Assembly (NCBI RefSeq): GCF_040115645.1 | Contig: NC_089541.1 | Span: forward strand, 7,998,001-8,062,000 | DNA from: Euwallacea fornicatus | Lineage: Eukaryota > Arthropoda > Insecta > Coleoptera > Curculionidae | Reading direction: 5' to 3' | Length of the DNA: 64,000 nt | Shown here: positions 37,290-47,100 of the stretch, piece after piece | Layout: every line of letters begins with the position of its first letter | How positions within the stretch are numbered: position 1 is the stretch's first letter | Notes under the pieces: generated by a model | Seen by the model: only the letters and a program-made list of their open reading frames with translations | What the model was told of the DNA's origin: nothing | Databases searched by the model: none | Made by a program: the position numbers and the translations under genes

Positions 37290-39515
37290 CAGGGTGAGTC
37301 TTAAGTAATGGGACACAGAGCAACGATGGATTTATGACATAAAAACAATGCAATATAGATAAATTTATGTTATACCAAAAGTTGAAAATAACTGAGATAC
37401 AGGGTGTCAAAGTTGAAAAATTAAATCAAATTTTCTTCAATATCTCTGGAATCGTTCGGGCTAATTTCACGAAATTTATTATATAGGGGTTTTTGGAGAT
37501 GATTAATTCAAATTTATCGACGATTTCGGTTTATCTTCTAGAGGGTGCCACAATCGACAATTAGGAGTCATTTAAGCCATTTAAACTTTTTTGTGCCACG
37601 GCGTATGTCATTTTGTCCTCATAAAATTTGTTCCTCTACCTTTTCTAGTTAAAAAAGTTATACCTTATTGGTGTCGCTAGGAGCAACGGTTTTCGAGAAA
37701 TTCAATTAAATAACTTAAATTCCCATTTTTTCTACTTGTTGACATGTAACAACATAATTTTTTGTATTGTTAAAAAAGCACAAAGATTATATGAAAACAA
37801 TTACAAAACAATTTACAATTTAATTAAAATGCCGAGACATAATAATTATTCTAATGTTGAAATTAGAGATATGGCGTGTATACGCTCAAGAAAATTATAA
37901 CGGGCGTCAAGCTTGTTAACGTTATTTCGAAATGTACCCAAATCGCCAACAACCAAATTTTAGAACGGTTAAAAGAATTTACGATCGATTGGGTGAGATC
38001 GGCTCATTTCAACATAAAAAAAAACCGTTGGACGCCCGAAAATTATTACACCAGAGCAAGAAGAAGAAATTCTAGAAGACGTTGTTGATAACCCAGAAAT
38101 AAGTACAAGGCGAATGGCAGCACGTGCAGGAGTAAGTCAAAAATCAGTAGTGCGAATTTTTCATGAAGAGAAACTGTACCCGTACCATTTTACGCCGGTG
38201 CAAAATTTATGTGAAGTCGATCTTCAAGCGAGATTGCAATTTTGTAACTTCTTTCGGATGTGCCAGAATGAAGATCCACTGTTTTTAAATAAGGTCCTCT
38301 TTACGGATGAGGCAACTTTTACCCGTCGAGGTGTAATTAACCACCGTAACAAACATGCATGGGACACAGAAAACCCTCACCTAACTACTGAACGCCACTT
38401 TCAGCACGAATTTAAAATAAATGTTTGGTGCGGGATTATTGACAACTATTTCGTAGGACCCTATGTATTACCACCCAAATTGAATGGTCCTCTGTACTTA
38501 GAGTTCCTCCAAAATGAACAAGGGAACCTTCTTGATGATGTGCCTCTGAATTTAAGGCAATTAATGTTTTTTATGCAAGATGGCGCACCCGCACATTTTT
38601 CCCGTCCAGTAAGGGATTTCTTAAGTACACGTTTTGCCAATCGTTGTATAGGACGTGGATTTGAAATACCCTGGCCCCCACGGAGTCCCGACTTCAATCC
38701 TATGGACTTTTGTGTATGGGGTTACATGAAATCTTCCGTTTACCAAAATACAATAAATACACCTGAAAAATTATGAAACAAAATTCAAAATGCAGCTACA
38801 TTATTTCGAAATGAACAATTGCTATTTAAAATAAAGAGGTCGTTCTGTAAAATAATTGCAAAATGTATCCAAGTAAATGGTGGACACGTCGAACATTTAT
38901 TGTCACAGGAAGATATGTTTAATTTCTAATTTTTTGTTATTGTTAAAATATTCGTTTGGAGCTTAAATAAATATATCAATAGAAGACCAACTACGGTATT
39001 AAATTGTTTTCATATAATCTTTGTGCTTTTTTAACAATACAAAAATATTATGTTGTTACATGTCAACAAGTAGAAAAAATGGGAATTTAAGTTATTTAAT
39101 TGAATTTCTCGAAAACCGTTGCTCCTAGCGACACCAATAAGGTATAACTTTTTTAACTAGAAAAGGTAGGGGAACAAATTTTATGAGGACAAAATGACAT
39201 ACGTCGTGGCACAAAAAAGTTTAAATGGTTTAAATGACTCCTAATTGTCGATTGTGGCACCCTCTAGAAGATACACCGAAATCGTCGATAAATTTAAATT
39301 GATCATCTCCAAAAACCCCTATATAAGAAATTTCGTGAAATTAGCCCGAACTGTTCCAGAGATATTAAAGAAATTTTGATTTCATTTTTCAACTTTGGCA
39401 CCCTGTATCTCAGTTATTATCAACTTTTGGTATAACATAAATTTAGCTATATTGCATTGTTTTTATGTCATAAATCCATCGTTGCTCTGTGTCCCATTAT
39501 TTAAGACTCACCCTG
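37290..39515 (+). mobile_element. Element D: DD41D, DUF4817-type transposon with 510-base inverted repeats
   Basis: TA at 37288-37289 and 39516-39517 flanks ends CAGGGTGAGTCTTAAGTAA. The inverted repeats are about 514 bases (37290-37803 and 39003-39515) and nearly identical. A second TACAGGGTGTC / GCACCCTGTA motif lies 108 bases inside each end, at mirror positions. The TA used for insertion belongs to the 3' TATA duplication of the solo LTR, so D arrived after the LTR. Length is 2226 bases. Confidence 0.93.
37829..38929 (+). pseudogene. DD41D transposase with DUF4817-like N-terminus, broken
   Basis: Begins MPRHNNYSNVEIRDMA. Allowing for lesions, the N-terminal pattern is YAQENYNGRQA, RYFEMYPNRQQPNFRT and LGEIGSF, which I recognise as the DUF4817 helix-turn-helix of many arthropod transposases. 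A linker GRPKIITPEQEEEIL and a second helix-turn-helix (RMAARAGVSQKSVVRIFHEE) follow. Catalytic part: D in LFTDEATF, D in MQDGAPAHFS, D in SPDFNPMDF, with 41 residues between the last two. The C-terminus is CIQVNGGHVEHLL. Lesions: a frameshift near 37882, TAA near 37917, a frameshift in the A-run near 38020, and TGA at 38774-38776. About 365 codons originally. Confidence 0.88.
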
Positions 39516-39688
39516 TATAAGAACTCAGAAACGCTATCTTTACTACATGGAAAAATGTTTCTGCAGGTTTAACAACAAAGTAGGTGCGATCTATACCACG
39601 TCGCTTGATAGCTGTAATTGAAGCTAAAGGAGGTGCTACCAAGTATTAATTTTTTCAGATTTATTAAAGTTAATCAGTAATATCTATA

Positions 39689-40740
39689 GGGTCATTCACA
39701 GTGAGTGTCCTAGATTACGGGGTTCTAATATACATAGCTAGAGATCTGAAATTTTGGATACTGATGTAATGAAGTTTGATCTGTTGAATAAAATATTGGT
39801 ATCGTTGCGACGTTGACAGATCTATGTGGAACTGACAACAACTTTGTTATTTTAAATGGCACACCCTGTATTTTATTACATTTTCGAATTTCCCCGAAGA
39901 TTTAAACCCCAGTTTATCTATCATATGCCATAGCTACGATGAACCGTTTGCGAAATAAATTATTTTTTTTACTGATTTGGCAACAAACAGCTCTAAATTG
40001 AAAAGCGCATATCTTTTCAACTGTCACAGCTAGAGAATTGAAATTTGAGCTACATACTCTTATTAGTTATCTGTATCTTTTAATATTATATATTTTTGGG
40101 ATTTATATACAGGGCGTGAAAAAATTAGTGCGATATCAGAAGGATATAAATACGAGCATTAAATGAGAATCTTAAATAGAACATCCTATATTTTTGGATG
40201 GCATCTGAAAGTTCAATAATTTCTCTATTGAAAATTATTATACATTAATATAATTGTTTTCAGTTGTTTTTGAGATATTGGCAAATATTTTTTTATAAAT
40301 TGTTTATAATAATTTCCAACAAAATCTCTAATTTTATTTATATTACGTAGATCTAGTTTATTATAAATGATGTTACAATTTCGTTTATTTTACGTTGTTA
40401 ACCCATAACCACCTCCTAACCGAATCAACTAATAAGTGGTGCCTTTTACTCTCAAAGATTCTAATATTTATTTCAAAAACGGTTCATCATAACTATGGCA
40501 TATGATTGATAAACTGGGGTTTAAATCTTCCGAGAAATTCGAAAATGTAATAAAATACAGGGTGTGCCATTTAAAATAACAAAGTTGTTGTCAGTTACAT
40601 ATAGATTTGTCAACGTCGCAACGATACCAATGTTTTAATTCAACAGATCAAACTCCATTACATCAGTATCCAGAATTTCAGATCTCCAGCTATATTAGAA
40701 CCCCGTAACCTTTTAATGGGACACTTACCGTGAATGACCC
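39689..40740. mobile_element. Long-armed non-autonomous element, copy E2
   Basis: GGGTCATTCACAGTGAGTG at the left and its reverse complement at 40722-40740, with TA at 39687-39688 and 40741-40742. The internal centre is the reverse complement of that in E1 (for example tgcgatatcagaaggatataa near 40128 against its complement near 16640), so E2 is inserted in the opposite orientation. Compared with E1 the left arm lacks about eight bases after gtgtccta. It lies between the stop codon and the right terminal repeat of element C. A TA run follows (40741-40756). Confidence 0.9.
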
Positions 40741-40766
40741 TATATATATATATATATGTATTTGTG

Positions 40767-40991
40767 TTTTGTACGATTAATTTTGTGTCAGCATTTATTG
40801 TCGATTACTGTTTATTACTTATTAGTTTTGAACTGAAACTACTTTGTGACTTATTTTGTAGCATATTCCGTTCTATACTTATTAGTAGTAGATATATGTT
40901 CGTTAAAATAATTTTAAAAAATTTAAAAACACTTATTTATAACAGATATATCAACTTTTACGATATGTACGGTCAATTTTGTGAGTAACTG
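40767..40991 (-). repeat. Right terminal inverted repeat of element C (intact copy)
   Basis: Its reverse complement matches 31161-31257 joined to 35740-35872. At the join, this copy reads gaacatatatctact (TA at 40893-40894), that is, the uninterrupted site into which A inserted in the other arm. An inner direct repeat lies at its internal end (ttttgtacgattaattttgtg). Confidence 0.9.
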
Positions 40992-40995
40992 AATA

Positions 40996-41824
40996 TAAAT
41001 ATTTATAGTGTAAAGTCCAAGTTAAATATCGCCACCAATTATTCCATTCTTGAATTTCTGCATGAGAATTTTTTTATTAAATTTAAATACACTTTTCAGC
41101 ACTTTGATCATCACTGCTCGCTTGAATAATTATGGAAGCAACAGGAGGTGACACATGATATTCTTTTCCATTTTGCATTTACAGTTTCACAATCGTGAGC
41201 TTCGCAGTTTTCCAACACCATGTTGTCTAATCCGCTTATTAGTTGCAGAATATTTTCCAAAACTGCGTCACTGAAAGTGGGGGACTTATTTATCTTTCAT
41301 AATATTTTTTCTGTAACACCCTATATTATTTCAATTGTAAATCCTTGATCGCGACAAGGTGTGTCAGTTACACACTCCTTTTTAAAATTAAAACATTTAT
41401 TATGTCTAATAATTCTTTTATTGTTGTATTTTTTTCTGGAATATGTACATTTTCGCCCTTCGTAAGACGAATTGTGTCCTGTATATTTGTACTATTATTA
41501 GGAGTGCTTTGCCTAGTAACCGGGAATGATAAGGAAAGTGGTCCATTGTGATGATTAAATTAAAGAGGATGTTTGGTATTAATTATAATAAATTTGAATA
41601 GTTGAATTTTGCAAATGGTCTTCAAAGGGCCGCCAAAAAGCCATACCTACCAGATCAATGCGTTAATAATAATACAATTAATCCTATGAAAAGTACATAT
41701 GCATTTACAACTAAAAATGACTTGATTTAATTACTCCTATGTAGTACCATAAATAGACAATTGTAAAACGATTAAACTTTAATCTCCTTTCTTTTAGGAA
41801 GCCAAAACATATGCTAAATTTTCC
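40996..41824. other. Non-coding AT-rich sequence
   Basis: No gene seen. A motif gtaacaccctatatta near 41324 looks like one lone TACAGGGTG-type transposon end. The frame at 41345-41551 is hydrophobic but has no recognisable family. Confidence 0.4.
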
Positions 41825-42729
41825 TAATAGGTCTTTTACTGTGGTACCCACGATGGCGTACCCTGTGCGGGGTGAGGGCCAGTGGTTCCCGACACGAGTT
41901 AAAGAAAACAATCCCGAGACAGGTGGTAGCACATGAAAGTATTGTATTGTTCTGTGATAACCGCGTAAACCCTGAATTATTGAAGGGTTCTTGATGGACT
42001 TCTACTAAGAAGTCCTGTGTGTGAAAACAGTGGCAAACAGGAGTAGGTATGTCGTTCGCCTAGGCTCATTGTCTACTAATGATACACTTGGTGTATAACT
42101 GTGTGTTGATGGCCATAATATGATATTATTGAAACCCTCTGCACTTGCCTGCTAATCAGGGTGCGGGCGCTGTTCCTTCGGGTGTCGTGTCTTGTTACTT
42201 AGAGGTGTTACATGCGGCCTGAATGACACGGATAGGTTGGGGATGACCAGAAAGGTAATCTCCTACTGTTTCCGTTGGGATTCTACCTGTTGGCCACAGG
42301 TGTAAGTCCGGGGGAGCCCATACTTATTTCAGGGGGGCACTAGCTAGTTGTCGAAGACATTTTTATTTCTATACGTAAACGCTTGGAATGAGGTTGGTTG
42401 TGAGGTATTAGAGCAAGGACATTTAACATACACTGGCTCAAAGTGAAAATGATACACTTGTATTGAAATCACTATTTATTAATTAATTTTCATTTACTTA
42501 ACAATAAACTAGGTACAACGTTTTTAAAATGTTATCCTACATTTGTTCTGTAATATCCACAATAAAGAAGAGAAAAACTAATTCCTACAAAGGAAAAAAA
42601 ATTAAATTCCATTTGCTTCTAAAACGTTTGTAAATGCAAAAAATGTTCAAAAATGCAAACAATAAACAATTCTTGGTTTGGCTTGTTTTGGTTTATTTGA
42701 TATTTGTTAGAATTTAGTTTAGCGTCAAC

Positions 42730-43702
42730 ATGAGAAGACATACCACACTAAGAGAACGCGAACGAATTGTTTCTCATTATAAAAAAGGGAAATCTATTAG
42801 GGCCAATGCTGAAATTGTGGAAAAAAGTGCGTCAACCGTGCAACACATTATGAAAAGATTTAAGGACGAGGGTAGGATTCGAAACACCAAAAAAAAGCCC
42901 ACGGAAAATATTTAGTGAAGCAGATGAAAGGTGGATTGTACGAAAAGTAAAAGTAAATCCCAGATTAAGTGCCCCTAAATTAGTTGTTGAAGTAGAAAAA
43001 TATTTATATAAGACAGTTAATCCCGATACAATTAGAATAGTATTGAGAAAGCATAATTTTAATGGTCGAATTGCCAGAAAAAAACCATGTGTCAGTGCAA
43101 AGAATCAAAAAGTCTGATTAGCATTTGCAAAAAAACATTTAAATAAAGACATGGAGTTTTGGAACAGAGTGTTATTTACTGATGAAAGTAAATATAATTT
43201 ATTTGGCTCAGATGGACGCGGATATGTGTGGAGAAAACTTGGTGAAGAACTTGAAAAACAAAATTTAAGAGCTACAATAAAACACGGCTGAGAGGATATA
43301 ATGGGGGGGGGGGGGGGGGGGGTATGTCTAGTGCTGGCACAGGAAACCTGAAAAAATACCTAGTGTAGAAAAATTAAATATTGCTAATAATTTTGTGTTT
43401 TATCAAGACAATGACTGGAACCATTCAGCCTATATAGTTAAAGAATGGCTGTTATATAACTGCCCTCATGTTCTTAAAATACCACCTCAATTACCATACA
43501 CAAAAGTTATTGAAAATTTATGGGCCAAGTTGGAAACTGAAATTAGTGAAACACAACATATCGAATAAGAAAACATTAAAACGAGCGCTCTTGGAAGAAT
43601 GGGAAAAAATACCTTCCGATTACACTAAAAAAATTAGTGGAATCGATTCCAAATCGTCTACGTCAAATAATATTACATAAAGGTCTACCAACCAATTATT
43701 AA
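42730..43702 (+). pseudogene. Tc1 transposase pseudogene of element H
   Basis: Starts MRRHTTLRERERIVSHYKKG. A helix-turn-helix (IVEKSASTVQHIMKRF) is followed, after a frameshift near 42890, by RKIFSEADERWIVRKVKVN, GRIARKKPCVS and FTDESKYNLFGSDGRGYVW (first catalytic D). The HGGG-IMVWG segment is replaced by a run of twenty G at 43303-43322. About 100 bases are then missing before YQDNDWNHSA (second D, with DPK altered to DWN). The third position is read as VIENLW. The end is KGLPTNY with TAA at 43700-43702. Further stops at about 43117, 43290 and 43566. A close relative of element A's enzyme. Confidence 0.88.
43303..43322. repeat. Twenty-base poly-G run
   Basis: Uninterrupted G from 43303 to 43322, within the H transposase where sequence coding for a VWG motif is expected. 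Such runs are rare in AT-rich genomes and prone to sequencing-length error. Confidence 0.9.
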
Positions 43703-44140
43703 AATAAATTTTAAAAACAAATAACCTGATTATTAATAAATTTATCATTTAAACTTTGACGTTAGTTTAGGTAGTCAATTTGTTCATATTTTTTTACTGA
43801 GTAAAAGCAGTTAATTTCTTAATTTAGGGCATTATTTAAAATAAATAGACGTCATAATAAAATATGAAAATATTTAGAGTTATTTGTTAACTTGCGAAAG
43901 CACATTTTTCAATAAAATCCTATTAATTTATGCGATGTATCATTTTCTCTTTGAGCCAGTATACCTAAGCAAGGTAACCACCGTTAGAGTAGGGAGCCAC
44001 CTACATAACCCCCGGTGAGTACACCTTAATTCGTTCTGCCTTGCAGTGCAGTAATTGTGAACTATACTTTTCATGTGTACCTGACGGGATGCCATGCTGC
44101 CGCGGATGAAAATGCATTATGATGATCTATAGTAAGTCTA

Positions 44141-47100
44141 ATTCCTACAAGGTAACCAAACCTGACCAAGTATCAAAAATTACGAACAAGAATCGAATTT
44201 TACACAATGAAAATTTGATTTTTAAACGTTCTTTGTCGCCAACATTGGTTTCACTTTGTTTGTACCTATGAGTACTGATCTCCGTGTAAAGTACCGGTAC
44301 AGGTCAAATATTCATATTTTCGCGATCCAGGCCGAGGCAATATTCATTTTGGTCCGCTGGCTTACACATGCGAAATGATTCAGGGCCCCGTCACCAGGTA
44401 ATAGAGGCAGCTTAGCTGTTATGATTTCATTATGAATCGTCGTGTTTTTTTATCACTCCTCCAACAGGCGAGGTTTTCGACTGATATTAAAAATACTAAA
44501 CAAGGTTGCATGAACAATATTTCAAGTTGTTCATCTGAGAAGGAAATTGAATGTAACTTTCAGCTTTATTGAGTTGAGTTCCACAATAAATATTACCGTA
44601 TTTCCCGAAATAGCAGAGTTTATATTACATTAATTTATATCAAGAAAATCGACTTATCTGAGCGAAGAAACTCAATTTGTGGATTTGTTCATTGTTTTCC
44701 GAGTCTATTACTGGCACATGTCATTAATTACACGTCCGAAATGCATTTTCTCGTACTTATATGACTTCTCGTGTCGGCTTCGCCTTACACAGAAAACTCT
44801 CGCACGCGCACTTCAAAAAGCTATCTTCCGGGCTCGTATTGAAATATACTATACATATATAAATCTACCCTTGCTGTCAGAAATAAGTGCATTCTCTGGA
44901 ATATATTCTCGTATCTGGAGACTTTCTAATTTCGTTCAGGCCATAATATTTTGCAATTTTTAGTTTGTCGCTCCTCCTCTCGGTTGTCTTTGGCAATGAA
45001 ATGATAAATAGATCCTCTGATCCGCTCAAGTTATCATCTGGATTCTACTTCTGCATTTCTGTTTCTCGATATTCTCGGGTGAATATTTCTGCTTCAATTT
45101 CGAACGTTCTCTTCCATCTTCAACATTAACTTTTTCTCTATTCTCAGATGGTCCCTCCTGCCGAATGTATCGGCTGTTGTGAACAATTTAGGAAGCCAAC
45201 CTCTTTTACCTGACTGGGTCATGTTCTTGGCTGCGTTCCATCAGAGATAAATTAAAATGGCGAGACGTTTCCTGTTATATTGAATGTGGTGTTGTCTTAA
45301 ACGTGCACTAAACTTGCAATATAAACAGATTTTCTCGACAGAATAGTTTTTAATCGGGTTATTCTATTTTTGTGATTTTGAAATACTGTCTTAAGCTTGT
45401 TCTTAAAGGTTTTACCTCATCACTAGTGTTCACTCAAACAATTGCTTCCAACATAATGTGGCGACGATGTGACGTGTTTTTATTTTATTTATGGTCAAAG
45501 ACATTTCAAAAGCTTAGCTAAGGCTCATTGTTGGCAATTACCATCTTAATCCAAACCTAGCTCAATATTTATTTCAGTACCTCCTCAATTTTCTGAGTTT
45601 TTCTGAGTTAGTCATATTTTAAATTTATTTTAAGTTCCGAAATACACCTTTGGTTTAACAGTTGTCTCTGTGAGAAGGTCTCTATAGTAAGACGCAATAT
45701 ACTTAAATATAGTTAAGGCTTTTCTTCTTTTCATTAACTTTTCTTCACTGGTGAAGGTGAAAACTATTTTTAGACATTTGTATAATACGGAAGCAACATT
45801 TGAATACTTTTTTCAAGTTTTCATAATCAAATATAACTATTGCATATCATTTTAATTGATTTTTCATTAACATAAGTACCAAAAATGAACATATCTCCGA
45901 AAGAAATAATGAAGTCGATTACATTGTTGTCGAATTCAAGATAATACAGTATTTCAATTTTATTCGTTCAATTTTATTTCTTCTTAATGGTATGTAAATT
46001 TTCTGAAAAAGCCTGAGATTTTCTTGAGCCTTAATCAGTAGATCTCTTTTTAGTATTATTTTCAGCCTTAATAGAAGTTTTGTTCGCTGTTTTGTTTGCC
46101 ATAACTTTTGAGTCCTCGGCAACTATGTGAATAATCAAATGAAAAAGATGATTCATCATGCAAATTTTCAATATCTTATTAGATAGAGACACAGTCTTTA
46201 CGATCAAAGCACGTACTTCTCTAAAATATATTTAGTGCAGAAACGAGCGGTTAGAAGAATCAATGGAATGTGAATTCAGTAACTTTTTTTAAACAATTTA
46301 GTAAAGTAACTCCAGTTTCTAATTATGGAAGCAAGATATGGAACTACACCTTTCCATTACTTAAACTATCAATATATGAACAAGGTCCATTCTGTATCTG
46401 CAGTAAACTGCATGATAGGCGACCAATGTGCATAAAAGCGACGTCAAATTCATCAACAATATCGTTAATTTTTTTTTCTTTTCGGGTCTCATGGATCTTG
46501 AACTCCACTAAATTTCAATACTCAACTCGCAAACATTTTGTTCAATTTTATTTCAGCTTAATTTAAGCAATTACCCAGAAAATAATTTGAAAACCTCGTC
46601 TCCATGTTCAGAGTGTACAGAAAATGGGAAACTAATAAAACACTGACCCAAAACAGCTTTAAAACGAAAACTAGAAAATTGTTTGAACGAGTTTTGCAAG
46701 CGCTCGAATTGGCATAAACGAGCAACGCAATTTTTCCCTCTTCATTCAAGCATGGATTACTTTGACATATATAATTCATGTGTGAAAATCATTTTCCCGC
46801 GTGAAATTTCCGCCCGTTTACTTCGATTGGTGAGCTTACACGTTCCATAAGTTTATCTAGAGAGAGACAGCTGATATTTCTGTTTTGTCAGGTTGTGGTT
46901 TTACACATTTTAAATGCTCATAATAGCTCGTCATTAAATAAACATTAAAGTGGAATAATTGTGTTTCGGCGGTCAATTATCGGCTGGAAATAAGCTATCT
47001 AGGTCATATAACCTTTTGAGCGAGGTCTGGGCAACTGCCCGCTTGGCCTAATAACCATAATTGATCCCTATATAAGATATCCGTTTCTGGAGCTCAACCA

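Larger units (their letters stand above)
36010..39649 (+). pseudogene. Tc1 transposase of element C, broken by LTR and element D
   Basis: The 5' end is degenerate. From TVQWIINRYR (36080) the frame shows the helix-turn-helix end, a basic hook (GRGRKK), GRIA, then FTDETKINLFG (first D), QQDNDPKHT (second D) and NPIE (third), spaced DD34E. It is cut at 36858 by the solo LTR and resumes at 39518 with ELRNAIFTTW and ends IPRRLIAVIEAKGGATKY, TAA at 39647-39649. Other lesions: TGA at 36321 for a codon before KKP, frameshifts near 36340 and 36805, stops near 36537 and 36551. The many lesions fit C being the oldest layer. Confidence 0.88.
31161..40991 (+). mobile_element. Element C: Tc1-like host element of the nested cluster
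   Basis: The left terminus CAGTTATTCACAAAATTG after TA (31159-31160) is matched in reverse by the right terminus ending caattttgtgagtaactg at 40991 (the right TA reads AA). The terminal inverted repeats are about 230 bases. The left one is split by element A (31161-31257 plus 35740-35872) and the right one is continuous (40767-40991). Each has an inner copy of the end motif (cacaaaattaactgtac near 35855), the IR/DR layout. Removing all inserts and one copy of each target duplication leaves 1638 bases. The oldest member of the cluster. Confidence 0.9.
42431..43961 (+). mobile_element. Tc1-like element H, decayed
   Basis: The left end CACTGGCTCAAAGTGAAAA after TA (42429-42430) pairs with the right end, in reverse TACTGGCTCAAAGAGAAAA, followed by TA (43962-43963). 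Length is 1531 bases. The end sequence is related to that of element A. The target was the GC-richer block described above. Confidence 0.9.
41825..44140. repeat. GC-richer, hairpin-rich block split by Tc1 element H, possibly retroelement UTR
   Basis: 41825-42428 and 43964-44140 are clearly GC-richer than the surroundings and would be contiguous without H. The left part has several stem-loops, such as ggacttct-acta-agaagtcc at 41996-42015, and phrases such as accgcgtaaaccctg and gtggcaaacagg. I associate this style with structured 5' leaders of arthropod non-LTR (RTE-like) elements, from memory and without proof. No reverse transcriptase or endonuclease frame follows it. Confidence 0.35.
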
